A stretch of DNA of 41,060 nucleotides from DATBIO01 sp036556965 (GTDB lineage: Bacteria > Acidobacteriota > Vicinamibacteria > Fen-336): positions 1 through 41,060 of the forward strand of contig DATBIO010000033.1 of NCBI GenBank assembly GCA_036556965.1. Reading direction: 5' to 3'. Position 1 is the stretch's first letter. Every line of letters begins with the position of its first letter. The notes under the pieces are model-generated. The model saw only the letters and a list, made by a program, of their open reading frames with translations, did not search any database and had not been told where the DNA came from. Of this stretch, positions 1 through 7,436 are shown in pieces. Position numbers and translations under genes: made by a program.

Positions 1-1635
1 GTCCTCGCCCTCGTTCCCGCCACGGGCGCGTTGCGGAGCGCCGCGCCCTCCCCGGCGCGGCCCCGCCTCGTGCTCTTCGTGTCCGTGGACCAGTTCCGCT
101 TCGACTACCTGGACCGCTTCGCCTCCCTCTACCAGGGCGGACTCCACCGCCTGCGGACCAGCGGCGCCGTGTTCGCCAACGCGCGCTACCGCCACTCCAG
201 CACGGAGACGGGCCCCGGCCACGCCGTCCTCCTCTCCGGCCGGCACGGGCGCGACACCGGCATCGTGGCCAACGACTGGTACGACCGCCTCTCCGGCGAG
301 GTGAACGTGGTGGACGACGCCGCGAGCCGCCCGCTCCCGGGGCCGGGACGCGCGGCCTCTCCCGTGAACTTCCTGGGCGTCACCGTGGGCGACCTGCTCA
401 AGCGCTCGTCCCCCGAGTCGCGCGTGGTGGGGGTGGGCCTCAAGGACCGCGCCGCCGTCCTCATGGCGGGCCGGCGCGCCGACGCCGCCTACTGGTACGA
501 GCCCGACGCCGGCCGCTTCGGCAGCAGCACGTACTACATGCGCGCGCTGCCGGACTGGCTCCTGGCCTGGAACGCCGAGGGACACGTGGACCGCCTGCAG
601 GGGCGGACCTGGACGCGGCTGCTCGCGGACCCCGGGCTCTACGAAGAGACGGCGGGTCCCGACGACGTGGCCGGGGAATGGGACGGCAAGGACACCGTGT
701 TCCCCCACCGGATCCGGGGCACGCCGCCGAGCAGGGAGTTCTACCTCGACCTGCGGCGCACGCCGTACGCGGACGAGCTGACCCTGGACGTGGCCCTGCG
801 GGCCATGGACGCGCACGAGCTCGGCCGCGACGAGGCCACCGACCTCCTCGCCGTGGGCTTCGCCGCCTCCGACGCCATCGGCCACACCTACGGCGCGGAC
901 AGCCAGGAGGTCATGGACGAGTACCTCCGCCTCGACCGCGTGCTGGGCCGGCTCTTCGAGGCGGCGGAGGCGCGCGCGGGACGGGACGGGGTGCTCCTCG
1001 GGCTCTCGAGCGACCACGGCGCCCTGCCCCTGGTGGAGCTGCTACGCGGGCGCGGCCTCGACGCGCGCCGCCTGCCCCCCTCGGCCCTGGACGAGCCCCT
1101 GCATCGGGCCCTCCGCGAGCGGTACCCGCAGGCCGGCGCGCTCATCGCCCACGACGAGACGCCCAACTACTACCTCGACCTCGACGCGCTGCGCCGCCAC
1201 GGCCTGGCGCGGGCGGAGGTGGAAGGGGTGGCCGCGCGGGCCATGATGGCCACGGGCCTGGTGGAGCGGGTGTACACGCACGCGCAGCTCCTGGGCGACC
1301 CGCCCGCGGACGATCCCGATTTCGCGCTCTTCCGCAACGCGTTCTTCGAGCCGCGGAGCCCCCACCTCATCGGGCGGCTCAAGCCCTACATCTACATGGA
1401 GGACAACTACACGGGCGGCAGCGGCCACGGGACCGTCCACGACTACGACCGCCACGTGCCGGTGGCCTTCGCCGGCCCCGGCATCCGCGCGGGCCGCTAC
1501 GAGTCCGCCTGCGGGCCCCACGACATCGCGCCCACGCTGGCCGCCCTGCTCGGGCTGCCCTACCGGCTGGACGAGGGCCAGCGGGTGCTGAAGGAGGCGC
1601 TGGCTGCGGCCGAGCGCCCGGGAGAAGGACCATGA
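1..1635 (+). CDS. Alkaline phosphatase superfamily protein (PafA/nucleotide-pyrophosphatase type), 5' partial
   Basis: Secreted or periplasmic metal-dependent phosphatase or phosphodiesterase of the alkaline phosphatase superfamily. The frame is open to base 1 and the first ten codons read as the end of a signal peptide (VLALVPATGA), so the true start lies outside the window; the first internal start is TTG at 31. Counting from there, the metal ligand is in SVDQFRFDY (Asp20) and the nucleophile motif is TETGPGH, with Thr60 as probable nucleophile. SDAIGHTYG, SSDHG and GSGHGTVHD supply the remaining metal ligands. These sites are those of the family; the substrate cannot be read from sequence. 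The stop overlaps the start of the transaldolase gene (ATGA), so the two are translationally coupled. No obvious biochemical link joins them beyond possible phosphate or sugar-phosphate metabolism. Confidence 0.88.
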   Translation, partial: VLALVPATGALRSAAPSPARPRLVLFVSVDQFRFDYLDRFASLYQGGLHRLRTSGAVFANARYRHSSTETGPGHAVLLSGRHGRDTGIVANDWYDRLSGEVNVVDDAASRPLPGPGRAASPVNFLGVTVGDLLKRSSPESRVVGVGLKDRAAVLMAGRRADAAYWYEPDAGRFGSSTYYMRALPDWLLAWNAEGHVDRLQGRTWTRLLADPGLYEETAGPDDVAGEWDGKDTVFPHRIRGTPPSREFYLDLRRTPYADELTLDVALRAMDAHELGRDEATDLLAVGFAASDAIGHTYGADSQEVMDEYLRLDRVLGRLFEAAEARAGRDGVLLGLSSDHGALPLVELLRGRGLDARRLPPSALDEPLHRALRERYPQAGALIAHDETPNYYLDLDALRRHGLARAEVEGVAARAMMATGLVERVYTHAQLLGDPPADDPDFALFRNAFFEPRSPHLIGRLKPYIYMEDNYTGGSGHGTVHDYDRHVPVAFAGPGIRAGRYESACGPHDIAPTLAALLGLPYRLDEGQRVLKEALAAAERPGEGP

Positions 1636-2702
1636 CGGCTACCCTGCCGGCCACGAAGATGCGGCTCACCACCCAGAGGGGGGCCGACTTCTGGAACGAC
1701 TCCTGCGCCGCCAGCGAGCTGGCGGAGGCGGTGCAGAACGGCGCCACCGGCGCCACCTCCAACCCGGTCATCGTCTTCAGCGCGGTCAAGGCCGACCAGG
1801 CCACCTGGATACCGGTCCTCGACGGCCTGGTGGCGGAGCGCCCCGAGGCGGACGAGGAGGATCTGGCCTGGGCCCTCATCGAGGCGGTGGGGGCAAAGGC
1901 GGCCGCCCTCCTGGAGCCGGTGCACCGCGAGACGCGCGGGGCCAAGGGCTTCCTCTCCATGCAGGTGAACCCCAAGCTCTACCGCAGCGCGCGGCGGATG
2001 GCCGCGCACGGCCGGCGCCTGGCCGCGGTGGCGCCCAACGTGGCGGTGAAGGTGCCCGCCACCACCGCGGGCATCGCCGCGGGCGCCGAGCTGGTGGCCG
2101 CCGGCATCAACGTCAACGCCACCGTCAGCTTCACGGTGGCCCAGGCCCTCTACGCGGCGGAGGCCTTCGAGGCCGCGATGGGGCGCGCCGCCGCCGCGGG
2201 CGCGGACATGACGCGCCTGCACCCCTACGTCACCCTGATGCTGGGCCGGCTGGACGACCACCTGCAGCGCGTCATGGCGCGTGACGCGGTGAGCATCGAG
2301 CCCGGCTTCCTGAACTGGGCGGGCGTGGCCGTCTTCAAGAAGACGCGCCGGCTGTTCGCCGAGCGCGGGTACCGCAGCACGCTCCTGGGCGCGGCCTACC
2401 GGCACCACCTGCACTGGTCCGAGCTCGTGGGGCCGGGGGTGATCCTCAGCATGCCCTACGCCTGGTGGAAGCAGTTCGAGGCCTCGGACATCGAGGTCAC
2501 CGCGAGCCTGGACCGGCCGGTGGAGCCGCGCATCGTGGACGGCCTGCGGCGCAAGTTCCCCGAGTTCGTCAAGGCCTGGGAGGAGGACGGCATGCCCCCC
2601 GCCGCCTTCGAGCGCTACGGGGCCACCCTCCACACCCTCAACCAGTTCATCGGCGGCTACCACGACCTGCTCGCGCTGGTCCGCGAGCGGATGCTGCGCT
2701 AG
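1632..2702 (+). CDS. Transaldolase family protein
   Basis: Cytoplasmic enzyme of the non-oxidative pentose phosphate pathway family, which transfers a dihydroxyacetone unit between sugar phosphates through a Schiff base. It has 356 residues, within the range of full-length transaldolases. The family motifs are visible: GATSNPVIV near residues 40-48, a strand with VNPKLYR, and the Schiff-base lysine in NVAVKVPAT (Lys140). GINVNATVSFT follows, and EVTASLDRP lies near the C-terminus. The ATG overlaps the upstream phosphatase stop by four bases. The protein is longer at the C-terminus than small TalC/Fsa enzymes and resembles unclassified transaldolase-like proteins. Transaldolase chemistry is therefore likely but the exact sugar is not certain. 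It converges on the S9 peptidase gene with a 16-base gap. Confidence 0.9.
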   Translation: MTATLPATKMRLTTQRGADFWNDSCAASELAEAVQNGATGATSNPVIVFSAVKADQATWIPVLDGLVAERPEADEEDLAWALIEAVGAKAAALLEPVHRETRGAKGFLSMQVNPKLYRSARRMAAHGRRLAAVAPNVAVKVPATTAGIAAGAELVAAGINVNATVSFTVAQALYAAEAFEAAMGRAAAAGADMTRLHPYVTLMLGRLDDHLQRVMARDAVSIEPGFLNWAGVAVFKKTRRLFAERGYRSTLLGAAYRHHLHWSELVGPGVILSMPYAWWKQFEASDIEVTASLDRPVEPRIVDGLRRKFPEFVKAWEEDGMPPAAFERYGATLHTLNQFIGGYHDLLALVRERMLR

Positions 2703-2718
2703 GAGGCGGCCGCCGTCC

Positions 2719-4752
2719 TCACTTCAGCCAGCGCGCCAGCCAGGCGAGCACGGTGTCGTGCCACAGGATGCTGTTGTGGGGCTTGAGCACCCAGTGGTTC
2801 TCGTCGGGGAAGTGCAGGAACTGGCTGGGGATGCCGCGCCGCTGCAGGGCGGTGAAGGTCGCCATGCCCTGCGTCTCCACCACCCGGTAGTCGCGTCCCC
2901 CGTGGATGACCAGCGTGGGCGTCTTCCACTTGCCCACGTGGTCGACGGGGTTGTGCTTCTGGTAGCTGGCGGGGTTGTCCCAGGGCGTGCCCCCGTGCTC
3001 GCGCTCGGGGAACCACAGCTCCTCGGTGTCGAAGTACGCCATGCGCTCGTCCAGGTTGCCGTCGTGCGTGACCAGGCACTTGAAGCGGTCGGGCCAGTTC
3101 CCCGCGATCCAGTTGATCATGTAGCCGCCGTAGGAAGCGCCCAGCGCGCAGGTGCGCGCGCCGTCCATCCACGGGTAGCGGGCGAGGGCGGCCTCCAGGC
3201 CCTTCTGCAGGTCCACCAGCGGCTTGCCCCCCCAGTCGCCGCCGATGGAGTCGGTGAAGGCCTGCCCGTAGCCGGTGGAGCCGTGGAAGTCCACCATGAC
3301 CGCCGCGTAGCCGGCCGCGGCGTAGGTCTGCGGGTTCCAGCGGTAGTGGAAGTTGTCGCCGAAGGAGCCCTGCGGCCCGCCGTGGATCAGGAAGGCCACC
3401 GGGTAGCGGCGCGAGGCCTCGAAGCCCACCGGCTTCACGACCCAGGCGTGGACGGTCTCGTCGTTCCAGCCCTTGAAGCTGAACTGCTCGGGCTCGCCCA
3501 TCTGCACCGCGGACAGGCGCTCCGCGTTGACCCTGGTGATGGCGGTGAGCCCGGTCCCGTCCGGCCGCACCGTGTGCAGCTCCGCGGGCGAGCGGAGGTG
3601 GTCGAGGGCGATCACGATCCGGTCGGCGGCGGGATCGGGGGCGGCGGCGTGGCCCCCCGCCACCAGGGATCGGGCGCGCCCGCTGGCCACGTCCACCGCG
3701 AAGAGGGACTGGCGGCCCAGGTCCTCGGCGATGGCGTAGAGCGTGCGCCCGTCGCGGGACCAGGCCAGCTCGGTGGGGCTGCGGTCCCAGGCCTCCGTGA
3801 GCACGCGCTCGGGGCCCTCCGGCCACCCGCGCAGGACGACGCGGAAGCGGTCGGACTCGTAGCCGGGGACGGCCATGCGCATGTAGGCCATGGTCTTCCC
3901 GTCCGGCGCGAAGGAGGGGATGGCATCCCAGGCCTTGTTGGCGGCGGTCAGGTTGCGCGGGGGCGCGGAGCCGTCCGCCGGCGCCAGGTAGAGGTCGAAG
4001 TTGGTGGACCAGGCCTCCTCCCGGCCGGCGTCCCGCGCGGTGAAGACGACGGCGCGCCCGTCGGGGGTGAAGGCGTACTCCTCCGAGCCGCCGAAGGGCT
4101 TGGAGGGCGAGTCGGCGTCCATGCCCTTCATCACGTCCACGGGAGCGCCCCCCGCCACCGGCACCACCAGCACGTGGTTGCGGCGCCCGTCGGCCCAGGT
4201 GTCCCAGTGCCGGAAGAAGAGCCGGTCGTACAGCCGTCCCGTGGCCTTGCGCTTCCCGTCGTCCTCGAGCCGCTTGGCCGTGCACGCGAGGTCGGCGCAG
4301 CCCGGGAACACCTCGGCGCCCACGGCGAGGCGCGCTCCGTCGGGAGAGAGCCGGAAGCTGCCCACGTCCACGGGCAGCGCCGTCACCGCCACCGGCTCGC
4401 CGCCGGCGGTGGCCACGCGCCACACCTGCGACGACCCGGAGCGCGTGGAGACGAAGAAGATCGAGCGGCCGTCCGGGCTCCACTCCGCGCCGCTGTCGCT
4501 CGCCTCGTGCGTGGTCAGGCGGCGCAGCCCCGTCCCGTCGATGCCCACCAGCCACAGGTCGGTGCGGCGCCGGTTGGCCTCGAGGTCGAGGGCGCTCACG
4601 GTGAAAGCGACCTGACGGCCGTCCGGCGACACCGCGGGCTCGGAGATGCGGTCCATGGCCACCAGGTCGCGCACGCCGAAGGGGTGTTGCTCCGCCGCGG
4701 GCAGGGGCGGCGCGGCCAGCAGGGCCAGGGCGAGGAGCGGGCAGCGGGGCAT
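2719..4752 (-). CDS. S9 family prolyl-oligopeptidase-like serine peptidase, secreted
   Basis: Exported serine peptidase (dipeptidyl/acylaminoacyl-peptidase type) of 677 residues, likely cleaving short peptides in the periplasm. The N-terminus MPRCPLLALALLAAPPLPA is a signal peptide. It is followed by a beta-propeller of PD40-type repeats (SPDGRQVAF, SPDGRSIFF, SPDGARLAV, TPDGRAVVF). The C-terminal alpha/beta-hydrolase domain has the nucleophile elbow GASYGGY (Ser near 539), the acid in HGGRDYRV (near 620) and the histidine in DENHWVL (near 652). I chose the ATG at 4752 because it gives a clean signal peptide and has GGAGG seven bases upstream. The frame stays open further upstream only as non-coding extension. 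It is divergent from the VanX-like gene, so both may act in peptide or peptidoglycan scavenging. Confidence 0.93.
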   Translation of the reverse strand: MPRCPLLALALLAAPPLPAAEQHPFGVRDLVAMDRISEPAVSPDGRQVAFTVSALDLEANRRRTDLWLVGIDGTGLRRLTTHEASDSGAEWSPDGRSIFFVSTRSGSSQVWRVATAGGEPVAVTALPVDVGSFRLSPDGARLAVGAEVFPGCADLACTAKRLEDDGKRKATGRLYDRLFFRHWDTWADGRRNHVLVVPVAGGAPVDVMKGMDADSPSKPFGGSEEYAFTPDGRAVVFTARDAGREEAWSTNFDLYLAPADGSAPPRNLTAANKAWDAIPSFAPDGKTMAYMRMAVPGYESDRFRVVLRGWPEGPERVLTEAWDRSPTELAWSRDGRTLYAIAEDLGRQSLFAVDVASGRARSLVAGGHAAAPDPAADRIVIALDHLRSPAELHTVRPDGTGLTAITRVNAERLSAVQMGEPEQFSFKGWNDETVHAWVVKPVGFEASRRYPVAFLIHGGPQGSFGDNFHYRWNPQTYAAAGYAAVMVDFHGSTGYGQAFTDSIGGDWGGKPLVDLQKGLEAALARYPWMDGARTCALGASYGGYMINWIAGNWPDRFKCLVTHDGNLDERMAYFDTEELWFPEREHGGTPWDNPASYQKHNPVDHVGKWKTPTLVIHGGRDYRVVETQGMATFTALQRRGIPSQFLHFPDENHWVLKPHNSILWHDTVLAWLARWLK

Positions 4753-4807
4753 CGGAGACCTCCAGGTCGTTCGTCCGCGGAGGCCCATCATCCCACGCGT
4801 TGGCCGG

Positions 4808-4813
4808 TAAGAT
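4808..4813 (+). promoter_or_regulatory. Candidate -10 box for the VanX-like gene
   Basis: TAAGAT lies six bases before the GTG start at 4820 and there is no Shine-Dalgarno sequence between them. The expected transcription start is at or beside the GTG, which suggests a leaderless message. No good -35 is visible. Confidence 0.45.
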
Positions 4814-4819
4814 CGCGCG

Positions 4820-5461
4820 GTGCGCCCGGCGCCCCGCGCCCTCGTCGCCGTCCTGGCCCTCGCCGCCTGCGCTTCCGCGCCGTCGCGCGAGACGGGCGCC
4901 CTGCGCGCGGCGGACCTCGTGGAGCTGGTCCGCCTCGACCCCACCATCAAGCTGGACGTCCGCTACGCCACCGCCCGCAACTTCGTGGGCCGGCCCGTGT
5001 ACACGGAGGCGCGCGCCTTCCTGCAGCGCCCGGCGGCGGAGGCCCTGCTGCGCGCGCACCGGGCCCTGCGCGAGAAGGGCTACGGCCTGCTCGTCTTCGA
5101 CGGCTACCGGCCCTGGTCGGTCACGAAGCTCTTCTGGGAGGTGACGCCGCCGCGGCTGCGTGACTTCGTGGCCAACCCCCGGCAGGGCTCCAAGCACAAC
5201 CGTGGCTGCGCGGTGGACCTCTCGCTCTACGAGCTGGCCACGGGGCGCGAGGTCGAGATGCCGAGCCCGTACGACGACTTCACGGAGAAGGCCGCGCCCG
5301 GCTACCCGGGGGGCACGGACGCGCAACGCGCCGCCCGCGACCTGCTGCGCGCGGCCATGGAGGCCGAGGGCTTCACGGTGGAGCCGAACGAGTGGTGGCA
5401 CTTCAACCACCGGGACTGGCGGCTCTACCCCATCCTGGACGTCCCCTTCGCCGGGCTGTAG
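4820..5461 (+). CDS. D-alanyl-D-alanine dipeptidase (VanX/DdpX, M15D) lipoprotein
   Basis: Zinc dipeptidase of the M15D family, expected to hydrolyse D-Ala-D-Ala. It has 213 residues, near the usual VanX length. The GTG start gives a short signal with lipobox LAACAS, so the mature protein is probably a lipoprotein facing the periplasm. The family metal site SxHxxGxAxD is present as SKHNRGCAVD (near residues 122-131), and the catalytic Glu plus third zinc ligand are in EWWHFNH (near 190-196). FDGYRP carries the transition-state arginine. An envelope location and the lack of vanA/vanH or vanRS nearby favour a role in cell-wall peptide recycling (DdpX-like) over glycopeptide resistance. That is inference from context. 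Confidence 0.92.
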   Translation: MRPAPRALVAVLALAACASAPSRETGALRAADLVELVRLDPTIKLDVRYATARNFVGRPVYTEARAFLQRPAAEALLRAHRALREKGYGLLVFDGYRPWSVTKLFWEVTPPRLRDFVANPRQGSKHNRGCAVDLSLYELATGREVEMPSPYDDFTEKAAPGYPGGTDAQRAARDLLRAAMEAEGFTVEPNEWWHFNHRDWRLYPILDVPFAGL

Positions 5462-5506
5462 CGGGCCGCGCGTCGCCGGCCGGCCGTGGCCAGGGCCGGC
5501 TTCGGC

Positions 5507-5531
5507 TAAGATCGAAGCTCTCACGGAGGAG
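5507..5531 (+). promoter_or_regulatory. Promoter -10 and ribosome binding site for the lemA operon
   Basis: TAAGAT at 5507-5512 is followed 12 bases on by a strong purine-rich site, GGAGGAG at 5525-5531, placed four bases before the ATG at 5535. This message has a short leader with a normal ribosome binding site, unlike many neighbours. Confidence 0.45.
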
Positions 5532-5534
5532 ACG

Positions 5535-6191
5535 ATGAGCAAGGGCCTCGGCATCGGTCTGGGCTGCCTCGGGATCCTGGCGGTGGTCCTCGTCGTGGGC
5601 GCGATGATGGGCGTCGGCGCCTACAACCGCCTGGTGGGCCTGGGGCAGGCCGTGGACGCGCAGTGGGCGCAGGTGGAGAACGTCTACCAGCGCCGCGCCG
5701 ACCTCATCCCCAACCTCGTGCGCACGGTGCAGGGCGCGGCCAACTTCGAGCGCTCGACGCTGGAGGCGGTGGTCAACGCGCGCGCGAGCGTGGGGCAGAT
5801 GAGGGTCGACAAGAGCGTCACCGAGGACCCGCAGGCCTTCGCCCGCTTCGAGCAGGCGCAGGGGGCCCTCTCCTCCGCCCTCAGCCGGCTCCTGGTGGTG
5901 GTGGAGCGCTACCCGGAGCTGAAGGCCAACGCCAACTTCCGCGACCTGCAGACCCAGCTCGAGGGCACGGAGAACCGGGTGAGCGTCGAGCGCATGCGCT
6001 ACAACGAGCGGGCCCAGGAGTACAACACCGCGCGGCTGCGCTTCCCCACCAACATCTTCGCCAGCATCACGGGGTTCAAGGAGAAGTCGTACTTCCGCGC
6101 CCAGGCGGGGGCCGAGCGCGCGCCCGAGGTCGACTTCAACTTCGGAGCGTCGCCCGCCGCGCCCGCGCCGGCGCCCTCGCCCGCGCAGTAG
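5535..6191 (+). CDS. LemA family protein
   Basis: Membrane-anchored LemA protein of 218 residues. It opens with one hydrophobic segment (about residues 5-28), followed by the characteristic helical domain beginning YNRLVGLGQAVDAQW. The family signature RRADLIPNLVRTV lies in the first helix, and RYNERAQEYNTARLRFP with a downstream FKEKSYF element completes it. LemA proteins have no settled biochemical role; they occur with TPM-domain membrane proteins, exactly as here. The Ala/Pro tail (APAPAPSPAQ) is low complexity. It is the first gene of a three-gene set with the two TPM proteins, 16 bases before the next. Confidence 0.93.
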   Translation: MSKGLGIGLGCLGILAVVLVVGAMMGVGAYNRLVGLGQAVDAQWAQVENVYQRRADLIPNLVRTVQGAANFERSTLEAVVNARASVGQMRVDKSVTEDPQAFARFEQAQGALSSALSRLLVVVERYPELKANANFRDLQTQLEGTENRVSVERMRYNERAQEYNTARLRFPTNIFASITGFKEKSYFRAQAGAERAPEVDFNFGASPAAPAPAPSPAQ

Positions 6192-6207
6192 CGCAGGCGC
6201 CGCCGCC

Positions 6208-6978
6208 ATGCACCTCCCGGGCCGGCTCGTGGTGGCGGCCCTCCTCCTCGCCCGCGGAGCGGCGGCCCAGTCGCCGGCCGCCCCCGTGCCGTCGCCCACG
6301 GGCTTCTTCAACGACTGGGCGGGGGTGGTGCCGCCGGCGGCCGCGGACCGCCTGGAGCGCAAGCTGCGCGAGTTCGACGCGCAGACCTCGAGCCAGGTCG
6401 TGGTGGCCGTCTTCCCCGAGCTGCCCTCCGCGTCGCTCGAGGACTTCACCGTGCGCACGGCCGAGGCCTGGAAGGCCGGGCGCAAGGAGCTCGACAACGG
6501 CGTGGTGCTCTTCGTGTTCGTGGCCGACCGGCGCATCCGTCTGGAAGTCGGCTACGGCCTGGAGGGGGCGCTGCCGGACGCCCTGGCCCGCCGCATCATC
6601 GACGAACAGATCACGCCCCGCTTCGCCAAGGGCGACTACGCGGGCGGGCTGGAGGCGGGAGTGGACGCCGTGCTCGCCGCGACGCGGGGCGAGTACAAGG
6701 CGGCGCCGAAGCGCAAGGACAGCCCGGAGTGGCTGGCCATCGCCATCCCCGTCGCCTTCATCCTGCTCAACCTCTGGCTCTTCAACCGCGCCCGGCACGG
6801 GCGCTACGTCACCTACTCGCCCTACGGGCGGCGCGGCGGACGCGCCGTCTGGTACGGCTCGCGGAGCGTCGGGGGCTGGGGCGGCGGCGGCTCGAGCTGG
6901 GGCGGGGGCGGGGGGGGCGGCGGCTTCTCGGGAGGCGGGGGGTCCTTCGGAGGCGGCGGCGCCTCCGGAAGCTGGTAA
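6208..6978 (+). CDS. TPM domain protein (YgcG family), membrane-anchored with glycine-rich tail
   Basis: Protein of 256 residues with a signal peptide (first 20 or so residues, ending ARGAAAQ), a periplasmic TPM domain and one membrane helix (about 174-193, WLAIAIPVAFILLNLWLF). The TPM domain begins GFFNDWAGVVPPAAADRLE and contains DNGVVLFVFVADRRIRLEVGYGLEG. The last 45 residues are almost wholly Gly and Ser, ending GGGGASGSW; this kind of tail is typical of YgcG-like proteins that accompany LemA. The TPM fold has been linked to phosphatase activity or photosystem repair in other organisms, but the bacterial function is unsettled. It lies between the LemA gene and a second TPM gene. Confidence 0.92.
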   Translation: MHLPGRLVVAALLLARGAAAQSPAAPVPSPTGFFNDWAGVVPPAAADRLERKLREFDAQTSSQVVVAVFPELPSASLEDFTVRTAEAWKAGRKELDNGVVLFVFVADRRIRLEVGYGLEGALPDALARRIIDEQITPRFAKGDYAGGLEAGVDAVLAATRGEYKAAPKRKDSPEWLAIAIPVAFILLNLWLFNRARHGRYVTYSPYGRRGGRAVWYGSRSVGGWGGGGSSWGGGGGGGGFSGGGGSFGGGGASGSW

Positions 6979-6986
6979 GGCATGCC

Positions 6987-7424
6987 ATGAAGACCGACTC
7001 CTTCCTCCAGGGCCTCAACGACGCGCAGATCGTGTCCGCCGTCGCCGCCGCGGAGCGGCGCTCCCGCGGAGAGGTGCGCGTCCACGTCTCGGCGCGGACC
7101 ATCGGGGACGTGGAGGAGGCGGCCGCCGCCCAGTTCCACGCCCTGGGCATGGACCGCACGGCCGAGCGCAACGGCGTGCTCGTCTACGTGGCGCCGGAGA
7201 GCCGCAAGTTCGCGGTCATCGGGGACCGCGGCATCGACGACAAGGCGGGCGCGGACTTCTGGCGGCGGGTGGCGGACGACGTGGCGGATGCCTTCCGCCA
7301 GGGCCAGTTCACGGCCGGCATCGTGAGGGCGGTGGAGGCCGTGGGCGACCTGCTGGCCGCGCACTTCCCGCGCACCGAGGCCGACGACCGCAACGAGCTG
7401 CCCGACGAGTTGACCCGGGACTGA
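6987..7424 (+). CDS. Stand-alone TPM domain protein
   Basis: Protein of 145 residues with only a TPM domain: an N-terminal helix with RSRGEVRVHVSAR, then ERNGVLVYVAPESRKFAVIGDRGID and a C-terminal helical part with AFRQGQFTAGIVRAVEAVGDLLA. There is no signal peptide or membrane segment, unlike the preceding YgcG-type protein. It may therefore act on the cytoplasmic side or be a partner of the membrane TPM protein. The ATG at 6987 follows the preceding stop by eight bases. A nearer ATG at 6982 reads only two codons before a stop and is not used. It ends six bases from the convergent kinase gene. Confidence 0.88.
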   Translation: MKTDSFLQGLNDAQIVSAVAAAERRSRGEVRVHVSARTIGDVEEAAAAQFHALGMDRTAERNGVLVYVAPESRKFAVIGDRGIDDKAGADFWRRVADDVADAFRQGQFTAGIVRAVEAVGDLLAAHFPRTEADDRNELPDELTRD

Positions 7425-7436
7425 GCGGCGTCAGTC
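7419..7436. terminator. Small hairpin spanning both convergent stop codons
   Basis: GACTGA, a six-base loop, and TCAGTC form a perfect six-base inverted repeat. It includes the stop codon of the TPM gene and the stop codon of the convergent kinase gene. There is no T-run on either side, so it is at best a weak bidirectional terminator. Confidence 0.25.

Noticed and set aside
4719..4950. N-terminal extension of the S9 peptidase to 743 residues
   Set aside because: The added residues are Arg-rich and lie upstream of a clear signal peptide with its own ribosome site. They overlap the VanX-like gene.
4820..5461. Glycopeptide-resistance locus
   Set aside because: The VanX-like protein is a lone lipoprotein without VanA/VanB ligase, VanH or VanRS genes nearby.
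2699..5554. A 951-codon open frame on the minus strand across the S9 peptidase and VanX-like genes
   Set aside because: Its translation is low complexity, rich in Arg, Ala, Gly and Pro, with no motif. It shadows two genes with clear catalytic sites in other frames.
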